DNA of 64,000 nucleotides from Acidimicrobiales bacterium mtb01 (lineage in GTDB: Bacteria; Actinomycetota; Acidimicrobiia; Acidimicrobiales; Ilumatobacteraceae), in assembly GCA_004379135.1 (NCBI GenBank), contig NBNI01000007.1, positions 186,001-250,000 of the forward strand, in the 5' to 3' direction. Below are positions 52,122 through 60,708 of this stretch, one piece after another. Below the pieces are notes generated by a model. It had not been told where the DNA came from and did not search any database. It was given only the letters and a program-made list of their open reading frames with translations. Made by a program: the position numbers and the translations under genes. Positions within the stretch are counted from its first letter, which is position 1. Every line of letters starts with the position of its first letter.

Positions 52122-52702
52122 TGGCTCGCACCGCCACCGCCCGCGCGACCACGAGCGTCAAGAAGCCGGCCGGCAAGTCGACCGCGAAGCCGCGCAAGAA
52201 GTCGGTGACCACGCGCACTTCCGCCGAGCGACAGGCCCGCCCGGCCGCCCGGCCCAAGGCGAAGCCGACCCGGTCGAAACTCGCCCTCGCGGTGTCCAAC
52301 CGCAACCTGACTCGTCGGAGTCGACGTCTGGTCTACGTGACGTCGGGCGTCGTGGTCCTGGTCGTCGGAATCATGATGATGATCGTCGTCGCGCAGACGC
52401 GCATCGCCGAGAATCAGATGCAGATCGACCGGATCGAGAGCCAGATCTCGGCCGAACGCGATCGATACAACACGTTGCGCCTCGAGCGGTCGTCCCTTCG
52501 CGAGCCCGCTCGCCTGGTGGCCAACGCCCGCGCGATCGGGATGCAGCCCGGTATCGGTACCGACTTCACCTCGGTCGACCCTTACACCGTGGCCGCGGTG
52601 CTCGTGTCGACCGGGGGAGTCGATGCCGAACTGCTCGACGCCACGGAGAATCCGTTCGAGACCTACGGCGAATTCAAGGCGACGGTCGGAGGTCAGCCGT
52701 GA
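52121..52702 (+). CDS. ftsL: FtsL-like division protein
   Basis: 193 aa. A 68-residue basic, Ala/Lys/Arg/Thr-rich cytoplasmic start leads into one membrane helix (70-91) and a coiled coil (about 95-127), then a region ARAIGMQPG typical of FtsL/septum initiator proteins. It would form a complex with FtsQ and FtsB to activate FtsW/FtsI. Low sequence conservation means the name rests on topology and position between rsmH and ftsI. Confidence 0.85.
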   Translation: MARTATARATTSVKKPAGKSTAKPRKKSVTTRTSAERQARPAARPKAKPTRSKLALAVSNRNLTRRSRRLVYVTSGVVVLVVGIMMMIVVAQTRIAENQMQIDRIESQISAERDRYNTLRLERSSLREPARLVANARAIGMQPGIGTDFTSVDPYTVAAVLVSTGGVDAELLDATENPFETYGEFKATVGGQP

Positions 52703-54516
52703 CGACGCGTCGAACCGGGCCGTCACGTGGCAAGTCGACACGTGGCAAGTCGTCACGTTCCGCATCGTCGAATCGATGGAACCTCGGACCGTCGCGCGGA
52801 CGCGCGCGATTCGCGTTCGGTGTCGGCATGCTCCTCTTCGCCGCGGCCATCGGTCGACTCGTGTGGGTCCAGGTATGGGACGGATCGGCCCTCCGCGCCG
52901 AAGGCGTGCAGCAGCGCGAGTCGTATCTGAAGGTGGCGGCGCCCCGTGGCACGATCTTCGATCGCGACGGCAATGAAATGGCCATCACGGTTCCGGCGAC
53001 GTCCATCTACGCCAATCCGAAAGCGGTGCTCGATCCCCAGGCCACGGCCCACCTGCTCGGTCAGATGCTCGGGTTCGACGCCGCGCGCGAAGCCGACCTC
53101 GCCGCGAAGTTGAACGACCGCTCGCAGTCGTTCGTCTACGTCCAGAGGTTCGTGGACGACTCGGTGGCCGAGGCGATCCTCGCGCTCAATCTCGCCGGCG
53201 TCGACGGTGTGACCGAACCCAAGCGGGTTCAGGTGGCCGGCGGTCTGGCCCGCAACGTGATCGGTCGAACCGATCCGTTCGGTGACGGAGCGGCCGGACT
53301 CGAATTGCAATACGACAAGGTGCTGCGGGGGGTCGAAGGCACCGTCGTGCGCGAAGTCAACAACGCCGGTCGCACGCTGCCCGGCGGTTCGAAGGTCATC
53401 GAATCGGCTCGTCCCGGCACCGACCTCGTTCTCACCATCGATCGTTCGATGCAGTACCAGGTCGAGCAGGCTCTGCTGCAGCGAGTCGGCGAACTCTCGG
53501 CCAAGGGCGGCCACGCGATCGTGATGGACACCGCGACGGGGGAGATCCTCTCCATCGCGAGCGCCGAACGCACCGAGGCTGGACTCGTCCAGATCTCGTC
53601 GGGCAACCTGGCCGCCGTCGAAGCGCACGAACCGGGCTCGGTCGCCAAGATCTTCAGTGTCGCGGCCACTCTCGACAAGGGTGTCGCCACCCCATCATCG
53701 ACGTATCAGGTGCCCGGTGTGTTCGTCTTCGACCCCGACACCAAGTTCGAGAAGACGATCAAGGACGCGTATCCGCACGATCTCGAACCGATGACGCTGC
53801 ACGACATCCTCGTGAAGTCGTCGAACATCGGCACCATGATGGCCGCGTCCGAGATCGGCGTGAACGCACTCCACGACTACCTGCAGGGCTTCGGTTTCGG
53901 CCGGAGCACGGGCCTCGGTTATCCGGGCGAGAGTTCGGGATCGCTGCGCGATGCCGACGCGTTGCGCGGATCCGAGAAGGCCACCATCACGTACGGCTAC
54001 GGCTTCGCGTCGACGTCTCTGCAGCTGGTGTCGGCCGTGAACGCGGTGGCGAACAACGGTCTGTTCGTCGCACCACGACTGGTACGGGCCACGATCGACG
54101 ACAAGGGTGTGTACTGGGAATCGCCGATCGGCGAAACCCGTCGCGTCGTGTCGGAGGAGACGGCTCGCACGATGACCGGAATTCTCACCGACGTCGTCTG
54201 CCTCGGTACGGCGACGCGCGCGCAGGTTCCGGGCATCTCGGTCGCGGGGAAGACCGGAACCGGTTACAAGACGCAGGACAACGGCACCTACGTCACCGAG
54301 GACGGGACCCGCGCCTACTTCGCCACGTTCGTGGGCTACCTTCCGGCGAATCATCCCCGGGTCACCATTCTCGTCTCGATCGACGAGCCGAATCCGAGCA
54401 GCCGCGACCGGTTCGGTGGAACCGCTGCGGCGCCCGTGTTCGCCGCGCTCGCCAAGGTCGCGATCCAGGAACTCTCGATCGAGCCGGGTGACGGCGACCG
54501 CGGCTGCGTGAAGTGA
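52699..54516 (+). CDS. ftsI: Division transpeptidase PBP3 (FtsI)
   Basis: 605 aa. A basic, Ser/Arg-rich cytoplasmic tail of about 34 residues, membrane anchor (about 36-56), pedestal, and transpeptidase domain with Ser314-x-x-Lys317, S374-S375-N376 and KTG from Lys518. It cross-links septal wall with FtsW. No PASTA domain is present. GTG 52699 overlaps the ftsL stop; longer frames run through ftsL. The tail has a short DNA repeat (ACGTGGCAAGTCG twice near 52723-52751). Confidence 0.94.
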   Translation: MTTRRTGPSRGKSTRGKSSRSASSNRWNLGPSRGRARFAFGVGMLLFAAAIGRLVWVQVWDGSALRAEGVQQRESYLKVAAPRGTIFDRDGNEMAITVPATSIYANPKAVLDPQATAHLLGQMLGFDAAREADLAAKLNDRSQSFVYVQRFVDDSVAEAILALNLAGVDGVTEPKRVQVAGGLARNVIGRTDPFGDGAAGLELQYDKVLRGVEGTVVREVNNAGRTLPGGSKVIESARPGTDLVLTIDRSMQYQVEQALLQRVGELSAKGGHAIVMDTATGEILSIASAERTEAGLVQISSGNLAAVEAHEPGSVAKIFSVAATLDKGVATPSSTYQVPGVFVFDPDTKFEKTIKDAYPHDLEPMTLHDILVKSSNIGTMMAASEIGVNALHDYLQGFGFGRSTGLGYPGESSGSLRDADALRGSEKATITYGYGFASTSLQLVSAVNAVANNGLFVAPRLVRATIDDKGVYWESPIGETRRVVSEETARTMTGILTDVVCLGTATRAQVPGISVAGKTGTGYKTQDNGTYVTEDGTRAYFATFVGYLPANHPRVTILVSIDEPNPSSRDRFGGTAAAPVFAALAKVAIQELSIEPGDGDRGCVK

Positions 54517-54517
54517 C

Positions 54518-55951
54518 GTGTCGACCGTGACCGTCTCGTCGTCCCGCCCGCTCTCGGACCTGATCCGGGTGCTCGATCGTTCGGTCGATGGATCGGCGCT
54601 CGTGACGAGCGTGACCCACGATTCGCGCGAGGTCGCTCCCGGTTCGATCTTCTGCTGCGTTCGCGGACAGCGCGCCGACGGGCACGATTTCGCCGCCGAA
54701 GCGGTCGCGCGTGGCGCCGTCGCACTCGTGGTCGAGCGTCCGTTGCCCGGGGTGACGATTCCCCAGATCGAAGTCGCCGACTCGCGGATCGCCCTCGCCC
54801 GGCTGTCGTGCGAGTTCTTCGGACATCCGTCCCGGCAACTGCGCGTGATCGGTGTGACCGGCACCAACGGCAAGACGACCACCACGCAACTGCTGGGTTC
54901 GATCATGCGGACAGCCGGTTGGACCAGTGAGGTGTTCGGAACGCTGTCGGGTCAGTACACGACCCCCGAGGCCCCGGTGCTGCAGCGACGACTGGCCGAG
55001 TTCCTCTCCGCTGGCGGTCGAGCAGTGGCGATGGAGGTCTCGTCGCATTCGCTCTCCTTGCATCGGGTCGACGGCACCCGGTTCTCCGTCGGAGTGTTCA
55101 CCAATCTCGGACGCGATCATCTCGATTTCCATGGCGACATGGAGTCGTACGGCGCGGCCAAGGCGCGATTGTTCACCGCCGATTTCTGCGACCAGGCGGT
55201 CATCAATGTCGATGACGCGTTCGGCGAGCAACTCGCCCGAGTGATCGCCCGTGACGTCGACGTGATTCCCTTCTCGCGGACCGACGTGAGCGATGTGACG
55301 ATCAGTCCGGTGTCGCACTCGTACACCTGGCGTGGTCGTCGCGTGACGGCTCCGCTCGGCGGATCGTTCAACGTGATGAACTCGCTCGCCGCCGCCACCG
55401 CCGCGGTGGCGGCCGGACTCGACTCCGACTCGGTCGTGGCCGGCTTGGCCGCCGCCCCGACCGTGCCCGGTCGATTCGAAAGCGTTCGAGCGGGTCAGGA
55501 TTTTGCGGTCCTCGTCGACTACGCGCACACGCCCGATGGACTCGCCGAAGTACTGCGCTCGGTGCGCGAGGCGAGCGGTGCCGGTGCGAAGGTGATCGCC
55601 GTCTTCGGTTGCGGCGGCGATCGCGACAAGGCCAAGCGCCCGATGATGGGCGAGATCGCCGTGTCGCTCGCCGATTCGGTGATCATCACGTCCGACAATC
55701 CGCGCTCGGAGGATCCGCGGGCGATCATCGACTCGATCGCCGCCGGAATTCCCGATCATCTCCGCCACCGTTTGCACGGCATCTTCCCCGACCGCGCCGA
55801 GGCGATCGCCCGAGCACTTCGTCTGGCTTCCGCCAACGACGTGGTCGTGATCGCCGGCAAGGGTCACGAAACCACCCAGACCATCGGGACTACGGTCGTT
55901 CCGTTCGACGATCGGGTCGTGGCCCGCGAAATTCTGGAGGGTCGCTCATGA
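54518..55951 (+). CDS. murE: UDP-MurNAc-tripeptide ligase MurE (meso-DAP type)
   Basis: 477 aa. ATP loop GTNGKTTT at 115-122, carbamylated-Lys region YGAAKARLF, and the specificity motif DNPR at 393-396, which marks enzymes that add meso-diaminopimelate rather than lysine. So the wall is probably DAP-type. It begins one base after ftsI and overlaps mraY by 4 bases, leaving no place for murF, which normally stands between. Confidence 0.96.
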   Translation: MSTVTVSSSRPLSDLIRVLDRSVDGSALVTSVTHDSREVAPGSIFCCVRGQRADGHDFAAEAVARGAVALVVERPLPGVTIPQIEVADSRIALARLSCEFFGHPSRQLRVIGVTGTNGKTTTTQLLGSIMRTAGWTSEVFGTLSGQYTTPEAPVLQRRLAEFLSAGGRAVAMEVSSHSLSLHRVDGTRFSVGVFTNLGRDHLDFHGDMESYGAAKARLFTADFCDQAVINVDDAFGEQLARVIARDVDVIPFSRTDVSDVTISPVSHSYTWRGRRVTAPLGGSFNVMNSLAAATAAVAAGLDSDSVVAGLAAAPTVPGRFESVRAGQDFAVLVDYAHTPDGLAEVLRSVREASGAGAKVIAVFGCGGDRDKAKRPMMGEIAVSLADSVIITSDNPRSEDPRAIIDSIAAGIPDHLRHRLHGIFPDRAEAIARALRLASANDVVVIAGKGHETTQTIGTTVVPFDDRVVAREILEGRS

Positions 55952-57021
55952 TCGCGGTGATGATCGCCGGCGCCACGGCCATGTTCGTGTCGCTCTTCAC
56001 GACCCGCTTCCTCATCACGTTCTTCCGCGATCGTGGCAAGGGTCAACCGATCCTCGGCAAGGAGGACCACGGCCCCGAACACCACAAGAAGAAGTCGGGA
56101 ACTCCGACGATGGGTGGTTTGGCGATCGTCGGTGCCGCGTTCGTCGGCTGGGTCGCGGCCCACATTCGGGACGGTCTCGCGTTCTCCAATCAGGCGATGA
56201 TCATCTGGGTCGGAATCATCGTGATGGCGGGCATGGGCCTCCTCGACGACGTGATCAAGGTCAACAAGGGCCACAACCGCGGGATCTTCTGGAAGAAGAA
56301 GGGCTACATCACGTTCGCGATGGCGTGCGGCATCACCTGGTGGTTGGTCGCCGCCACCGACATCTCCGAGACGATTTCGTTCACCCGCTTCGACTGGCCC
56401 GGTTGGGAGATCCCGTGGTGGCTGTGGGTCGTGTGGACGGCACTCATGATGTGGGCCACGACCAACGCGGTCAACGTCACCGACGGTCTCGACGGCCTCG
56501 CGGGTGGTTCTGCGCTGCTCGGGTTCCTCGCCTTCACGATCATCGGCTACTGGTCGTTCCGCAACCCCGAGGTGTACGGGGTCCTCGCCGGTGGAACCGT
56601 GAATCCGCTCGACTTGGCCGTGCTCTCGGCCGGCTTCGCCGGTGCGTGCGGCGGATTCCTGTGGTGGAACGCGGCCCCGGCCCGCATCTTCATGGGTGAC
56701 GTGGGCGCCCTCGGCATCGGCGCCGCGCTCGGTCTGCTCGCAGTCGCCACCAACACGCATTTCCTCCTCCCCTTGATCTGCGGTGTGAACGTGATGGAGG
56801 CCGGATCGGTCGCCATCCAAATGACCATCTTCAAGGCGTCGGGCCGCAAGCGCCGCTTCTTCCGCATGACTCCGATCCACCACCATTTCGAGTTGATCGG
56901 CTGGCCCGAGACGACCGTCATCATCCGCTTCTGGATCATCGGCGGTATCTGCGTCGCGGCCGCCTTGGCCATGTTCATCGGCGATTTCACGCGCATCACC
57001 GATTCGGGGTTCCTGCGGTGA
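55948..57021 (+). CDS. mraY: Phospho-MurNAc-pentapeptide transferase MraY
   Basis: 357 aa, about ten membrane segments. KKSGTPTMGG, GLLDDVIKV (the Asp pair of the active site), NAVNVTDGLDGLA and the His-rich RMTPIHHHFEL are all family marks. It joins phospho-MurNAc-pentapeptide to undecaprenyl phosphate to form lipid I. ATG overlaps the murE stop, and murD overlaps its stop. Confidence 0.97.
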   Translation: MIAVMIAGATAMFVSLFTTRFLITFFRDRGKGQPILGKEDHGPEHHKKKSGTPTMGGLAIVGAAFVGWVAAHIRDGLAFSNQAMIIWVGIIVMAGMGLLDDVIKVNKGHNRGIFWKKKGYITFAMACGITWWLVAATDISETISFTRFDWPGWEIPWWLWVVWTALMMWATTNAVNVTDGLDGLAGGSALLGFLAFTIIGYWSFRNPEVYGVLAGGTVNPLDLAVLSAGFAGACGGFLWWNAAPARIFMGDVGALGIGAALGLLAVATNTHFLLPLICGVNVMEAGSVAIQMTIFKASGRKRRFFRMTPIHHHFELIGWPETTVIIRFWIIGGICVAAALAMFIGDFTRITDSGFLR

Positions 57022-58358
57022 CCGAGCGAGCACTGGTGTACGGGGTCGCGGTGGCTGGTCTGGCCACGGTTCGCGCGCTCGTCGATCGCAACGTCGACGT
57101 CGTGGCAGTCGACGATCAGCCCTCACCAACCAAGTCGTCGGCGTTGGCCGCCATGGGCGTCGAGCTCCGCGCCGCTCCCGACGACGTCGAACTCGGCTCC
57201 TTGATCGCCGCATGCGACGTCGTCGTGCCCGCTCCCGGAGTTCCCGAGAGTCATCGCGTCGTACTCGCCGCACAAAAGGCCGGTCGCCGCATCGCGACCG
57301 AACTCGATCTCGCCTACGACTGGGAGTCGACTCGTGTCGGAGGTCCGCGTCCGATCGTCGCGGTGACCGGCACCGACGGCAAGACCACCACCACTTTGCT
57401 CGCCGCCGCGATGATCCAGTCGGCCGGGCGCGCGACCGTCGCCTGTGGCAACACCGAGGTGCCCATGGTCGAGGCGCTGGCCATGGACGTCGACTGTTTC
57501 GTCGTCGAGGCGACCAGCTTTCGACTGGCGTTCACGACGACCTTCCGTGCCGATGCCGCCGCCTGGCTCAACCTCGCACCCGATCACCTCGACTGGCACG
57601 AGTCGATGAAGACGTACGAGTCGGCCAAGGCCCGACTGTGGGCGCACGTGCGGCCGTCGGACACCGCGATCGGGTGGGTCGACGATCCGATCGTGATGCG
57701 TCACCTGGGCCGCGCCGCGTGTCGACGTGTCACGTTCGGTCTCGACCAGGCCGATTACAAGTTGGTGGATGCTTCTCTGATGGGGCCCGACGGCGCGATC
57801 GGCGACGTGGCGTCGATGCGTCGCGCGTTGCCGCACGACATCACGAACGCCCTGTGCGCCTCGGCGCTCGTGATCGAGAGCGGTTTGGCCGATGTACGAG
57901 CCATCGGGGCGGCCCTGGGTGACTTCGAGGCCCCGCACCATCGAATCGAATTCGTGGGCATGCACGACGACATCTCCTGGTACGACGACTCGAAGGCGAC
58001 GACACCGCACGCGGTGCGCACCGCCTTGCGCGGATTCGGCAACGTGGTCCTGATCGCGGGCGGCCGCAACAAGGGCCTCGATCTGTCTCCCATCGCCGAC
58101 GAGAGCGCGCGCATTCGCGCCGTCGTGGCCATCGGGGACGCCGCCGACGAGATCGCCGCGGTGTTCGCCGGCCGACGTCCGGTCGAGCACGCATCCTCGA
58201 TGAGCGAGGCCGTCGAGACCGCGCGTCGTCTGGCCCGATCGGGCGACACCGTGCTGCTCTCGCCGGGTTGCACGAGTTTCGATTGGTACGACGGGTACGC
58301 CCGGCGCGGCGAGGACTTCACCCGTTGCGTGCGTGACCTGATGGGAGTGAGCCGATGA
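57018..58358 (+). CDS. murD: UDP-MurNAc-Ala-glutamate ligase MurD
   Basis: 446 aa. Rossmann N-domain, central ATP loop GTDGKTTTT at 118-126 (most MurD have GTNGKTT), APDHLDWH, carbamyl Lys region YESAKARLW, and C-domain YDDSKATTPHA and LSPGCTSFDWY. It adds D-glutamate to UDP-MurNAc-Ala. The changes in the ATP loop (Asn to Asp) and in the C-terminal motif (LSPAxAS to LSPGCTS) are conservative. GTG overlaps mraY. Confidence 0.94.
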   Translation: MTERALVYGVAVAGLATVRALVDRNVDVVAVDDQPSPTKSSALAAMGVELRAAPDDVELGSLIAACDVVVPAPGVPESHRVVLAAQKAGRRIATELDLAYDWESTRVGGPRPIVAVTGTDGKTTTTLLAAAMIQSAGRATVACGNTEVPMVEALAMDVDCFVVEATSFRLAFTTTFRADAAAWLNLAPDHLDWHESMKTYESAKARLWAHVRPSDTAIGWVDDPIVMRHLGRAACRRVTFGLDQADYKLVDASLMGPDGAIGDVASMRRALPHDITNALCASALVIESGLADVRAIGAALGDFEAPHHRIEFVGMHDDISWYDDSKATTPHAVRTALRGFGNVVLIAGGRNKGLDLSPIADESARIRAVVAIGDAADEIAAVFAGRRPVEHASSMSEAVETARRLARSGDTVLLSPGCTSFDWYDGYARRGEDFTRCVRDLMGVSR

Positions 58359-59590
58359 CCGTCGCCATTCAGACCCGCCGCCGAACCGGCGGTAAACGAT
58401 CGCCCATCGCCGAGCGTCGTCGCCAAGCGCTCGAGCAGGCTCGTGGCTCGCGTAACAAGCCCTCTCGCCGCTCGCGCTACGTCGAGCGCGTCAGCAAGGA
58501 TCCGAAGCCCCTCGGCTTCTACGTGATCGCCGTCGTGACGCTCACCCTGGTCCTCTTCGGGCTCGTGATGGTCCTCTCGTCGTCGTCCATCGTGTCGTTC
58601 CATCGCGGACGTTCGCCCTGGTACTTCTTCACCAAGCAGGCGATCTACGCGGCCGTCGGCGGCGCCGCGCTCTACATCGCCTACCGCATGCCGCTCGACA
58701 AACTACGTCTCATCGCCCGCACCCTCCCGATTTTCGGCTTGGGTTTCATGTGGTTGTCGTTCTTCCCGGGCATCGGAACCTCTGTCAACGGCGCCCGTGC
58801 GTGGGTCCACATCGGCGACTACAACATCCAACCCGCCGAGTTCATGAAGCTGATCCTCGTCGTCTACGGCGCCGATCTGCTGGCTCGTCGCGAGAAGAGC
58901 ATCCACGATTTCACCCAGGCCTTGCGCCCGTACCTCACGGTCGTCGCGTTGGCCGCCGGCACGGCCATCGTGCAGAGCGACATCGGTTCGTGCGTGGTGT
59001 TGTCGCTCATCGGAGTGAGCATGCTGTTCCTGGCCGGGGCTCCGCTCAAGCCGATGTTCCTGGCCGCCATCGGGGCCGGTTGTCTCGGTGCGCTCTATGT
59101 CGTGCAGGATCCCGACAAGTTGTCGCGCATCACGTCGTTCCTCGACATCCACGGCACGCGCGAGAGCGACGGGTACCAGGTGTATCAGGCGCTCATCAGC
59201 CTTTCGAACGGTGGACTCACCGGAACGGGCATCGGTGCCGGTACGGGCAAGTGGGGGTACGTTCCCATCGCTCACAGCGACTTCATCTTCTCGATCGTCG
59301 GTGAGGAGATGGGACTGCTCGGAGTCCTCGGCTTGATGACGCTCTTCGCGTTCCTCATCTACTTCGCGTTCCAGGTGGCGCTGTCGTGTCGTCACCGTTT
59401 CGGCTTCCTGGTCGCGGCCGGTATCGGTTGCTGGATGGTCGTGCAGGTCTCCATCAACATCGGTGGTGTGATAGGCATCATGCCCGTGACGGGACTCACG
59501 CTTCCGTTCATCTCCTTCGGCGGAAGTTCGCTCATCGCGTCGATGGCCGCCGCCGGACTCCTGATGAACGTCGCCCGTCGCCCGCGATGA
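58355..59590 (+). CDS. ftsW: FtsW, SEDS glycosyltransferase of the divisome
   Basis: 411 aa. A basic cytoplasmic start of about 50 residues, then ten membrane segments. NGARAWVHIG, YNIQPAEFMKL, the catalytic loop AHSDFIFSIVGEE with Asp309, and LPFISFGGSSL match FtsW. In the segment usually PDxG, residues 208-211 read SDIG. It polymerises lipid II at the septum with FtsI. ATG overlaps the murD stop (ATGA), and the same holds for murG downstream. Confidence 0.95.
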   Translation: MTVAIQTRRRTGGKRSPIAERRRQALEQARGSRNKPSRRSRYVERVSKDPKPLGFYVIAVVTLTLVLFGLVMVLSSSSIVSFHRGRSPWYFFTKQAIYAAVGGAALYIAYRMPLDKLRLIARTLPIFGLGFMWLSFFPGIGTSVNGARAWVHIGDYNIQPAEFMKLILVVYGADLLARREKSIHDFTQALRPYLTVVALAAGTAIVQSDIGSCVVLSLIGVSMLFLAGAPLKPMFLAAIGAGCLGALYVVQDPDKLSRITSFLDIHGTRESDGYQVYQALISLSNGGLTGTGIGAGTGKWGYVPIAHSDFIFSIVGEEMGLLGVLGLMTLFAFLIYFAFQVALSCRHRFGFLVAAGIGCWMVVQVSINIGGVIGIMPVTGLTLPFISFGGSSLIASMAAAGLLMNVARRPR

Positions 59591-60708
59591 CCGTTCACGC
59601 CGTCGTCACCGGCGGCGGCACGTCCGGGCACGTTCTTCCCGCCCTCGCGGTGATCGAAGCCCTCGTCGATCGTGGCCATCCGCTCGACACGCTGCGCTAC
59701 TTCGGCGCGCAACGCGGAGTGGAAACCCGTCTCGTCCCGCCGACCGGAGTCGCCCACACCTTCTTCGACGTCGTCGGGCTGCAAAGGTCCTTCGATCGGC
59801 TGTCCGACAATCTCGGTTTCGTTCCACGCCTCCTCGCCGCCCGACGTCGGGCGATCGCGATGTTCAGAGCCGATCGACCGCGCGTCGTGGTGAGCGTGGG
59901 CGGTTACGCGAGCCTGCCGGCGGTTCTGGCGGCACGTCGCTTGCGTATCCCGATCGTCGTCGTGAGCTATGACCGTCGTCCGGGCCGATCGAGCGAGATC
60001 ACCGCACGCTGGGCGACGGCCTGCGCCGTCGCCTTCCCCGATTCTCCGTTGCCCCGCGCCCGTCACACCGGGGCGCCGGTCCGACGTGAAATCCGGCGTC
60101 TCGACCGCACCATCGATCGTCGCGCGGCGCGACAACGCCTCGGTGTCGGACCCGAGAGATTCCTCGTCGTCGCGGTGGGCGGATCGCTCGGCTCGGCCGG
60201 CCTGAACGCGGCGGTCGAGAAGTTGGTGCGAGAATCGGCGTCCGATTCCTCGCTCGCCGTGCGCCATGTCGTCGGTGAGCGCTTCCTCGCCGACGTGACC
60301 CGACGCATGAACGACATCATCACCTCCAGCGGGGGCGTCCGGTACGACGTCATCGGCTACGAGGACGGCATGCGCGACGTGTACGCGGGTTGCGACCTCT
60401 TCGTGGGGCGCGGGGGAGCGGGAACCATCGCCGAAGTGGCGAGTGTGGGCGTGCCCTCGATACTCGTGCCGTGGTCGGGCGCGGCCGACGATCACCAGAC
60501 GGGGAACGTTCGCTGGCTGGCCGATCGTGGTGCGGCGGTGATGCTGTCGGACGACGACGTGGTCGAGTCGCTGGTCGACGTGATTCGTGCTCTCCGTGTC
60601 GACGATGCGCGCCGCGAGCAGCTGGCGTCCCGCGCGCACGACCAAGGCGACCTCAATCGCCGAGGTGCGATCGCCGAACTGATCGACGAGGTCGCTCGGC
60701 GTGACTGA
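59587..60708 (+). CDS. murG: Lipid II synthase MurG, divergent acceptor motif
   Basis: 373 aa. N-domain loop GGGTSGHVLPAL with catalytic His15; SVGGYASLPAVLAA; C-domain GGSLGSAGLN, GRGGAGTIAEVASVGVPSILVPW and DDHQTGN for UDP-GlcNAc. It adds GlcNAc to lipid I at the inner membrane face. The normally strong HEQN segment is replaced: at the aligned place, residues 126-129 are VSYD, although the PG that follows is kept. All other motifs are normal, so the enzyme is probably active. Confidence 0.93.
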   Translation: MTVHAVVTGGGTSGHVLPALAVIEALVDRGHPLDTLRYFGAQRGVETRLVPPTGVAHTFFDVVGLQRSFDRLSDNLGFVPRLLAARRRAIAMFRADRPRVVVSVGGYASLPAVLAARRLRIPIVVVSYDRRPGRSSEITARWATACAVAFPDSPLPRARHTGAPVRREIRRLDRTIDRRAARQRLGVGPERFLVVAVGGSLGSAGLNAAVEKLVRESASDSSLAVRHVVGERFLADVTRRMNDIITSSGGVRYDVIGYEDGMRDVYAGCDLFVGRGGAGTIAEVASVGVPSILVPWSGAADDHQTGNVRWLADRGAAVMLSDDDVVESLVDVIRALRVDDARREQLASRAHDQGDLNRRGAIAELIDEVARRD

